Of a DNA stretch of 64,000 bases, positions 56,402 to 64,000 are shown piece after piece. The DNA is from Microglena sp. YARC (lineage: Eukaryota; Chlorophyta; Chlorophyceae; Chlamydomonadales; Chlamydomonadaceae): assembly GCA_022414725.1 (NCBI GenBank), contig CM039462.1, positions 38,243,186 to 38,307,185 of the forward strand, written 5' to 3'. The notes under the pieces are model-generated. The model made no database searches. It was not told the DNA's origin and saw only the letters and a program-made list of their open reading frames with translations. The translations under genes and the position numbers were made by a program. The stretch's first letter is position 1. Each line of letters begins with the position of its first letter.

Positions 56402-56613
56402 ACGTACCGACAAAAGAACGATACGGAGTCTGCAGGATGGAGAGCCGTGATATAAAAAAGAACCACGATATTCTCGTTAACATCCTGCAATTTGTTGATT
56501 CAAAATCGTATTGGTGTTCCACTGCCCCGTGGGTTGCTACACCATTTGGTTACACCGTAAGGTGTGCCGTACACTCCAGAAAACGGTTTCATTTTAGTAT
56601 TCCGTCAAGTGTA
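56402..56613. repeat. Tandem duplicate of the right-end module
   Basis: The 212 bp from 56190 to 56401 are repeated almost exactly, including the terminal CCGTCAAGTGTA. This gives two right ends in a row. Confidence 0.85.
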
Positions 56614-56649
56614 AGGTTGCAAGAAAGAAACGTGTCAAGTTTCACAATG

Positions 56650-56815
56650 AATGAGCGTTCCTGCCTCCCGGCCGATTTTGACTGGTTGCGAAACATTGTA
56701 TGGAGCGGATTTGTGATTCCTTGGTGCTGATGTCTCAAGCTAGCTAGTCTTTCCGGAGGCTCTAAATACTGATTAGAAATTTTAAAAAATCGGCTGGGAG
56801 ACAGGAACGCCCATT
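56650..56815. mobile_element. 166-bp MITE (AATGGGCG family)
   Basis: It starts AATGAGCGTTCC and ends GGAACGCCCATT, flanked by AATG on both sides. Confidence 0.85.
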
Positions 56816-56819
56816 AATG

Positions 56820-56857
56820 GCTGATATATGTTTCATTTTACTGTTCCGCCAACTGTA
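56820..56857. mobile_element. Family-A end fragment cutting an ankyrin gene
   Basis: TGATATATGTTTCATTTTAC and TGTTCCGCCAACTGTA end at a TA directly beside ankyrin codons. Confidence 0.8.
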
Positions 56858-58314
56858 GATCCATGAGCAGCCTGCAGACATCTGCGTGATCTGCCTTGGC
56901 AGCCTCACGCAAGGCCCTGCTGTCGCTAGAGTTCGCGCGGGCCCTGAACTCAATTCCAGCCACCGCTGGATCCATCAGCAGCTTGCAGACATCTGCGTGA
57001 CCTTCCCTTGCAGCCTCCCACAATGCCCAGCTGTCGTTAGAGTCCGCCCGGGCCCTGAACTCAATTCCAGCCACCTCTGGATCCATCAGCATCTTGCAGA
57101 CATCTGCGTGACCTTCCTTGGCAGCCTCCCCAAGGCCCTGCTGCTAGAGTTCGCCCTGGCCCTGAACTTGAGTCCAGCCACTCTGGATCCATCAGCAGCT
57201 TGCAGACATCTGCGTGACCTGCTTGGCAGCCTCACACAAGGCCCTGCTGTCGGTAGAGTTCGCCCTGGCCCTGAACTTGAGTCCAGCCACCGCTGGATCC
57301 ATCAGCAGCTTGCAGACATCTGCGTGACCTGCATTGGCAGCCGCCACACAAGGCCCTGCTGTCTCTAGAGTTCGCCCTGGCCCTGTACTCAAGTCCAGCC
57401 ACCGCTGGATCCATCAGCAGATTGCAGACATCTGCGTGACTTTTGTTGCAGCCGCCCCAAGGCCCTGCTGTCGTGAGAGTTCGCCTGGGCCCTGAACTCA
57501 AGTCCAGCCACCGCTGGATCCATGAGCAGCTTGCAGACATCTGCGAGACCTTTCGTTGCAGCCCCCCCAAGGCCCTGCTGTCGAGAGTTCGCCCTGGCCC
57601 TGAACTCAATTCCAGCCACATCTGGATCCATGAGCAGCTTGCAGACATCTGCGAGACCTTTCGTTGCAGCCGCCCACAAGGCACTGCTGTTGTCAGAATT
57701 CGCCCTGGCCCTGAACTCAAGTCCAGCCACCGCTGGATCCAACAGCATCTTGCAGACATCTGCGTGACCTGCATGGGCAGCCGCCCCAAGGCCCTGCTGT
57801 ATCTAGAGTTCGCCCGGGCCCTGAACTCAATTCCAGCCACCTCTGGATCCATGAGCAGCTTGCAGACATCTGCATGACCTGCATTGGCAGCCTCACACAA
57901 TGCCCAGCTTTCTCTAGAGTTCGCCCTGGCCCTGAACTCAATTCCGGCCACCGCTGGATCCATGAGCAGCTTGCAGACATCTGCATGACCTTCCTTGGCA
58001 GCCACATGGAGAAGCTTGTTTTCATTTTGGTTCGCCCTCAATTGTAGGCCGTTAACCTGTACACAGAGGATTCGGACACCGCATACTGCTAGAAGGTCGG
58101 CGCGCCCCCCTTTCGCCATCATCTCTCCAACTCTCTGTGGTGGTTGGATCAGTCGGGCAAGGGGAAATCCTGAAAATCTGTTGCGCATAGTTTTGCACAC
58201 TAATACAATCTTTGGGTTTGAAGAGAATATTGCAATACGATCAATAATGTCATGGGGACACGCAAGGAGGAAACGATGATCGCGTGTGCGACTGCATTTT
58301 CGATGTTCATGCAT
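56858..58314 (-). pseudogene. F-box/ankyrin gene 4 (several frameshifts, truncated)
   Basis: The usual F-box start is shortened by a small deletion that shifts the original ATG out of frame; the open frame begins at an upstream ATG (58314). Repeat units follow with shifts at ~57780, ~57600, ~57450, ~57340 and ~57130. The array is cut by the mariner end at 56857. It is certainly non-functional as sequenced. Confidence 0.8.
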
Positions 58315-58329
58315 GCAATCGCACAGGAT

Positions 58330-58349
58330 GGTATAAATAAATACTGAGT
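58330..58349 (-). promoter_or_regulatory. Conserved ankyrin-cluster promoter box
   Basis: ACTCAGTATTTATTTATACC on the minus strand, as before the genes at 51157 and 63558. Confidence 0.55.
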
Positions 58350-58440
58350 TGGGATAAACCCTATAAACCTATAAACCTATAAACCCTGGGTTTCACTTTC
58401 CTGGCATGCAAGAGGCACTTTTCCTGGCGGTATCTGCAAG

Positions 58441-58582
58441 CGGTCAAGGGACCGCTTCCATTTTTTGCAGGGATGCGTGATTTTGATCTACAAAACATGA
58501 TGGTGACTCCGTGGGTTGCTACACCATAAGGTGTACCGTACACTCCAGGAGGCGGTTTCATTTTAGTATTCCGTCGAGTGTA
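58441..58582. mobile_element. Family-A right-end module fragment
   Basis: It runs from GACCGCTTCCATTTTTTGCA through GTACCGTACACTCCAGGAGG to CCGTCGAGTGTA. It is the reverse complement of 40138-40310 of element B with an internal deletion. Confidence 0.75.
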
Positions 58583-58713
58583 GCAAGTGTAGTGAGCAAG
58601 GAATTGTCACAAAGATCCGCTCCATTGTCTTCAGGAATAAGCACAAAAACATTCAAGGACTGTTACATCTTCAAAGTAGCATGAAAAGTTTGAGGAGTGG
58701 ATAAATACTTGCT

Positions 58714-60254
58714 CTACGGTGGCAAGACCCAGCTGCTGTCAATATTCACAATGGCCGTGTACTCGGGGCCAGCCGCCTCTTGATCCATCAGCAGCTTGCA
58801 GACATTTGCGTGACCTGCCTTGGCAGCCTCACGCAAGGCCCAGCTGTGCGTAGAGTTCGCCCGGGACCTGAACTCAATTCCAGTCACATCTGGATCCATC
58901 AGCAGCTTGCAGACATCTGCGTGACCTTCCTTGGCAGCCTCACGCAAGGCCAAGCTGTGCGTAGAGTTCGCCGGGACCTGAACTCAAGTCCAGCCACCGC
59001 TGGATCCATGAGCAGCTTGCAGACATCTGCGTGACCTTCCTTGGCAGCCACCCACAATGCCCATGCTGTCAGTTAGCGTTCGCCCGGGCCCTGAACTCAA
59101 GTCCAGCCACCACTGGATCCATCAGCAGCTTGCAGACATCTGCATGACCTTCCTTTGCAACCGCCCACAATGCCCGGCTGTCGATAGAGTTCGCCCTGGC
59201 CCTGTACTCAATTCCAGCCACTGCTGGATCCATCAGCAGCTTGCAGACATCTGCGTGACCTTCATTTGCAGCCAGACACAATACCATGCTGTCGTTAGAG
59301 TTCGCCCTGGCCCTGAAATCAATTCCAGCCACCGCTGGATCCATCAGCAGCTTGCAAACATCTGCGTGACCTTCATAGGCAGCCGCCGACAAGGCCCTGC
59401 TGTCGTTAGAGTTCGCCCTGGCCCTGAACTCAATTCCAGCCAACGCTGGATCCATCAGCAGCTTGCAGACATCTGCGTGGCCTTCTCTAGCAGCGGCCCA
59501 CAAGGCCCTGCTGACTCTAGAGTTCGCCCGGGACCTGAACTCAATTCCAGCCACCTCTGGATCCATCAGCAGCTTGCAGACATCTGTGTGACCTTCTTTT
59601 GCAGCCGCCCACAATGCCCGGCTGTCGATAGAGTTCGCCCGGGCCCTGTACTCAATTCAGCCACCTCTGGATTCCATCAGCAGCTTGCAGACATCTGCGT
59701 GACCTCTCTTTGCAGCCGCCCACAAGGCACTGCTGTCTATAGAGTTCGCCCGGGCCCTGTACTCAATTCCAGCCACCGCTGGATCCATCAGCAGCTTGCA
59801 GACATCTGCGTGACCTTTCTTGGCAGCCAGCCACAATGCCAGCTGTCGCTAGAGTTCGCCAGGGCCCTGAACTCAAGTCCAGCCACACTGGATCCATGAG
59901 CATCTTGCAGACATCTGTGTGACCTTCCTTGGCAGCCACATAGAGAAGTTTTGTTTTTATTTTTTGGTTCGCCCTCAATTGTAGGGGCCCTTAACCTGTA
60001 CAAGAGGATTGGACACCAAGCATACTGCTAGAAGGTCGGCGCGGCCCCCTTTCGCCATCATCTCTCCAACTCGCTGTGGTGGTTGGATCAGTTCGGTAAG
60101 GGGCAATCCTGAAAATCTGTTGCGCAGAGTTTTTACACACTAATACAATCTTGGGGTTGGAAGAGAATATGGCAATACGATCAAGAATGTCATGGGGACA
60201 CGTAAGGAGTGGAAACGATGACTTCATGTTCGATGCATGTACAATGCAATGCAT
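58714..60254 (-). pseudogene. F-box/ankyrin gene 5 (several frameshifts)
   Basis: The N-terminus SSFPLLTCPHDILDRIAIFS is followed by about eleven repeat units in three or more frames (breaks near 60130, 60000, 59880, 59640, 59060 and 58970). The 3' end EYTAIVNIDSSWVLPP uses the seam sequence shared with genes at 60712 and 63870. The first conserved ATG is at 60227. Confidence 0.8.
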
Positions 60255-60269
60255 GAAATTGCACAGGAT

Positions 60270-60288
60270 GGTATAATAAATACTGAGT
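60270..60288 (-). promoter_or_regulatory. Conserved ankyrin-cluster promoter box (one base shorter)
   Basis: ACTCAGTATTTATTATACC on the minus strand. Confidence 0.5.
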
Positions 60289-60343
60289 TGGAATAAACCC
60301 TATAAACCCTGGGTTGCACTTTCATGGCATGCAAGCGGTGCAG

Positions 60344-60460
60344 AATGGGTGTTCCTGCCTCCTGGATATTTTTTTGAATTTTCAAAGCAGGAATCACAAT
60401 TCCGCTCCATACCATGTTTAGCAACCAGTCAAAATCGGCCGGGAGGAAGGAACGCCGATT
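60344..60460. mobile_element. Internally deleted MITE (117 bp)
   Basis: AATGGGTGTTCCTGCCTCCT at the left and GGAGGAAGGAACGCCGATT at the right, with ~50 bp of the middle missing. Confidence 0.7.
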
Positions 60461-60545
60461 AGTTCCCCTCCTGAGCTGCATACACACACCAGGTGGGCAT
60501 GCAGTTGGGGCAACAAGACGATGAGTTCAAACATGTGTTGTGGCT

Positions 60546-60590
60546 TACACTCGGACAAGGGAATTATGTTACATAATTTTCAAAGAGTTC
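60546..60590. mobile_element. Family-C right-end fragment
   Basis: TACACTCGGACAAGGGAATT followed by ATGTTACATAATT matches the right end of element C (inverted). Confidence 0.65.
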
Positions 60591-60711
60591 CTGCCTCAGG
60601 ATCAAATATTTATGCTACATCTGGAATTATTGGGAACACGCAGCGATATTTTCGCTTGATCAAACTGAACACATTTCTGAAAAGTTTGAGGAGAGTGGAT
60701 AAATACTTGCT

Positions 60712-63558
60712 CTACGGTGGCAAGACCCAGCTGCTGTCAAGATTCACAATGGCCCTGTACTCGGGGCCAGCCACCGCTGGATCCATCAGCAGCTTGCAGA
60801 CATCGGTGTGACCGGCCTTCGCAGACTCACGCAAGGCCCAGCTGTTGACAGAGTTTGCCCGGGCCCTAAACTCAATTCCAGCCACATCAGGATCCATCAG
60901 CAGCTTGCAGACATCTGCGTGACCGGCCTTCGCGGCCTCACGCAAGGCCCAGCTGTTGACAGAGTTCGCCAGGGCCCTGAACTCAATTCCAGCCACCGCT
61001 GGATCCATCAAAAGCAAGCAGACATCGGTGTGACCGGCCTTCGCAGCCGTTCCCAAGGCCCTGCTGTCGCTAGAGTTCGCCCGGGCCCTATACTTAAGTC
61101 CAGCCACCTCTGGATCCATGAGCAGCTTGCATACATCTGCGTGACCTTCTTTGGCAGCCGACCCCAAGGCCCTGCTGTCGAAAGTGTTCGCCCTGGCCCT
61201 GTACTCGAGTCCAGCCACCTCTGGATCCATTAGCAGCTTGCAGACATCTGCGTAACCTGCCTTGGCAGCCTCACGCAATGCCCAGCTGTCGCTAGCGTTC
61301 GCCCGGGCCCTATACTCAAGTCCAGCCACCTCTGTATCCATCAGCAACTTGCAGACATCTGCGTGACCTTCTTTGGCAGCCACCCACAAAGCCCTGCTGT
61401 CTCTAGAGTTCGCCCGGGCCCTGAACTCAATTCCAGCCACCTTTGGATCCATCAGCAGCACGCAGACATCTTCGTGACCTGCCTTGGAAGCCTCCCTCAA
61501 GGCCCTGCTGTTCATATGGTTCGCCCTGGCCCTGTACTTGAGTCCGGCCACATCTGGATCCATCAGCAGCTTGCAGACATCTGCATGGCCTTCTTTGGCA
61601 GCCGCCCACAATGCCCAGCTGTCGCTAGAGTTCGCCCTGGCCCTGAACTCAAGTCCAGCCACCTCTGGATCCATGAGCAGCTTGCATACATCTGAGTGGC
61701 CTGCATTGGCCGCCGACCCCAAGGCCCTGCTGTCGATAGAATTCGCCCGGGCTCTGAACTCAATTCCAGCCACCGCTGGATCCATCAGCAGATTGCATAC
61801 ATCTGCGTGACCTTCCTTGGCAGCCTCACGCAAGGCCCAGTTGTCGCTAGAGTTCGCAAGGGCCCTGAACTCAAGTCCAGCCATCTGCTGGATCCATCAG
61901 CAGCTTGCAGACATCTGCGTGACCTTCCTTGGCAGCCAGCCACAATGCCCAGCTGTCGCTAGAGTTCGCCCTGGCCCTGAACTCAAGTCCAGCCACCTCT
62001 GGATCCATGAGCAGCTTGCAGACATCTGCATGTCCTGCCTTGGCAGCCGCCCCCAAGGCCCTGCTGTCGCTAGAGTTCGCCCGGGCCCTGTACTCAAGTC
62101 CAGCCACATCTGGATCCATCAGCAGCTTGCATACATCTGCGTGACCTTCCTTGGCAGCCGCCATCAAAGCCATGCTGTCGCCATAGTTCGCCTGGGCCCT
62201 GAACTCAAGTCCAGCTACCTCTGGATCCATCAGCAGATTGCATACATCTGCGTGACCTTCCTTGGCAGCCACCCACAAGGCCCTGCTAGAGTTTGCCAGG
62301 GCCCTAAACTCAATTCCAGCCACCTCTTGATCCATCAGCAGCTTGCAGACATATGCGTGACCTTCATAGGCAGCCGCCCACAAGGCCCTGCTGTCGATAG
62401 AGTTCGCCCGGGACCTGAACTCAAGTCCAGCCACCTCTGGATCCATCAGCAGCTTGCAGACATCTGTGTGACCTTCCTGTGCAGCCGCCCACAAGGCCCA
62501 GCTGTTGACAGAGTTCGCCTGGGCCCTGAACTCAAGTCCAGCCACCTCTGGATCCATTAGCAGCTTGCAGACATCTGCGTGACCTGCCCTGGCAGCCTCA
62601 CGCAAGGCCCAGCTGTCGCTAGAGTTCGCCCTGGCCCTGTACTCAAGTCCAACCACCTCTGGATCCATTAGCAGCTTGCAGACATCTGTGTGACCTGCCT
62701 GTGCAGCCACCCCCAAGGCCCTGCTTTCTCTAGAGTTCGCCAGGGCTCTGAATTCAATTCCAGCCACCTCTGGATCCATGAGCAGCTTGCAGACATCTGC
62801 GTGACCTGCCTTGGCAGCCTCACGCAAGGCCCCGCTGTCGCTAGAGTTCGCCTGGGCCCTGAACTCAACTCCAGCCACCTCTGGATCCATGAGCAGCTTG
62901 CAGACATCTGCGTGACCTGCCTTGGCAGCCTCACGCAAGGCCCAGCTGTCGTTATAGTTCGCCCGGGCCCTAAACTCAAGTCCAGCCACCGCTGGATCCA
63001 TCAGCAGCTTGCAGACATCTGCGTGACCTTCATATGCAGCCGCCCCCAATGCCCTGCTGTTTCTAGAGTTTGCCCGGGCCCTGAACTCAAGTCCAGCCAC
63101 CTCTGGATCCATGAGAAGCTTGCAGACATCTGCGTGACCTGCCTTGGCCGCCGCCCACAAGGCCATGCTATTGATATGGTTCGCCCTTGCCCTGTACTCA
63201 AGTCCAGCCACCGCTGGATCCATGAGCAGCTTGCAGACATCTGCGTGACCTTCCTTGGCAGCCACATAGAGAAGTTTGTTTTCATTTTGGTTCGCCCTCA
63301 ATTGTAGGGGGCCTTAACCTGTACAAGAGGATTGGACACCAAGCATACTGCTAGAAGGTCGGCGCGGCCCCCTTTCGCCATCATCTCTCCAACTCGATGT
63401 GGTGGTTGGATCAGTCCGGTAAGGGGCCATCCTGAAAATCTGTTGTGCAGAGTTTTACACACTAATACAATATTTGGGTTGGAAGAGAATAGGGCAATAC
63501 GATCAAGAATGTCATGAGGAAACGTTAGGAATAACGATGATCGCGTGTGCGACTGCAT
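60712..63558 (-). pseudogene. F-box/ankyrin gene 6, about 23 units (two frameshifts)
   Basis: It starts at MQSHTRSSLFLTFPHDILDR (ATG 63558). A shift at ~63300 separates the F-box part from the array. The array runs in one frame from 63301 to ~61880, shifts once, and continues to EYRAIVNLDSSWVLPP at 60712. It is the longest array in the window. Only two single-base changes keep it from being open, so it may be intact in reality. Confidence 0.8.
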
Positions 63559-63591
63559 GTTCGATGTGTATGTATGCAAAAGCGCACAGGA

Positions 63592-63611
63592 TGGTATAAA
63601 TAAATACTGAG
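63592..63611 (-). promoter_or_regulatory. Conserved ankyrin-cluster promoter box
   Basis: CTCAGTATTTATTTATACCA on the minus strand, ~35-50 bp before the start at 63558. Confidence 0.6.
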
Positions 63612-63725
63612 TTGGAATAACCCTAAACCCTATAAACCCTGGGTTGCACTTTCCTGGCATGCAAGCGGCACTTGCCTGGCGGTATCTGCATCCCGGCGAT
63701 TATTTCGAATTTTCAAAGAAGAAGT

Positions 63726-63865
63726 TACACTCAGACCGGTTACAATATATTGAATCAATTACAATTCTCTATGTACAACTTGGACAGACGGTCGATTGTT
63801 GTACACGCGTACACATTGCTGCAAAGTTTGAGGAGAGTGGATAAATACTTGCTCTACGGTGGCAA
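63726..63865 (+). pseudogene. Family-C left end with transposase N-terminal fragment, joined to seam sequence
   Basis: TACACTCAGACCGGT is followed by codons QLQFSMYNLDRRSIVVH and LLQSLRRV of the family-C transposase. These are joined to GTGGATAAATACTTGCTCTA and CGGTGGCAAGACCCAGCTGC. The latter piece also ends the arrays at 58714 and 60712. Confidence 0.75.
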
Positions 63866-63869
63866 GACC

Positions 63870-64000
63870 CAGCTGCTGTCAAGATTCACAATGGCCCTGT
63901 ACTCGGGGCCAGCCGCCTCTGGATCCATCAGCAGCTTGCAGACATCGGCGTGACCGGCATTTGCAGCCGCCCCCAATGCCCTGCTGGTGACAGAGTTCGC
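63870..64000 (-). pseudogene. Ankyrin gene 7, C-terminal end, continues beyond window
   Basis: The array end (GGCCCTGTACTCGGGGCCAG on the plus strand) and one repeat unit are visible. The rest lies outside, so integrity cannot be judged. Confidence 0.8.

Noticed and set aside
47782..63307. Long plus-strand ORFs across the ankyrin cluster (repeating WIHQQLADICVTFLGS-type protein)
   Set aside because: They are antisense readings of the minus-strand ankyrin repeats; the sense strand has start codons, F-box N-termini and upstream boxes.

Overview
The window looks like a segment of a large nucleocytoplasmic DNA virus (Nucleocytoviricota), either free or endogenised in a protist or algal genome. 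Evidence for this is a fused Rpb3/Rpb11-like RNA polymerase subunit (34.4-35.6 kb), a D5-type primase gene (cut in two at 17.7-18.4 and 21.2-21.6 kb), a T5orf172/GIY-YIG-like gene, two proteins with a shared giant-virus-style 'DSRLC...MLEMKF' domain, F-box/zinc-finger proteins, a large F-box plus ankyrin family, and spliceosomal introns that are not apparent. Host and exact family cannot be fixed from sequence alone. The density of broken genes and transposons would also fit an endogenous giant viral element.

Layout: 0-6 kb holds Fanzor2/IS607 debris, a dual-specificity phosphatase, a zinc-finger protein and two copies of a ~0.9 kb non-autonomous element carrying a cargo ORF. 6-17.5 kb is the most gene-like part: a small membrane protein, an acidic-tailed methyltransferase, zinc-finger proteins, an ankyrin protein, an MscS-like channel and a GT61-like glycosyltransferase fused to a Cys-rich and membrane-anchor region. 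17.7-21.6 kb is a D5-type primase split by a 2.8 kb mariner/Fanzor1 element. 22.16-23.5 kb is an exact 250-bp satellite. 23.6-30.6 kb holds unknown genes, a truncated T5orf172 gene, a truncated mariner/Fanzor1 element and an F-box/zinc protein. 32.0-33.8 kb is an AT-rich pair (membrane protein and CAP/SCP secreted protein). 34-44 kb holds the polymerase subunit followed by nested mobile elements. 44-45 kb encodes a Trp-rich 24-residue repeat protein. 47.7-64 kb is mostly a minus-strand cluster of ankyrin genes separated by transposon debris.

The dominant theme is RNA-guided-nuclease transposons. There are two families of Tc1/mariner-like elements, each with a transposase and a Fanzor1 (TnpB-like) gene in one orientation, plus at least two IS607/Fanzor2-type relics, and many short derivatives that keep only the ends. 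Their target sites can be read directly because several insertions have an uninterrupted homologous copy elsewhere in the window. A separate ~166-bp MITE with 4-bp target duplications occurs about ten times. Nearly all transposon genes, and several others, carry single-base frameshifts, often in short homopolymers, so real decay and assembly error cannot be separated here.
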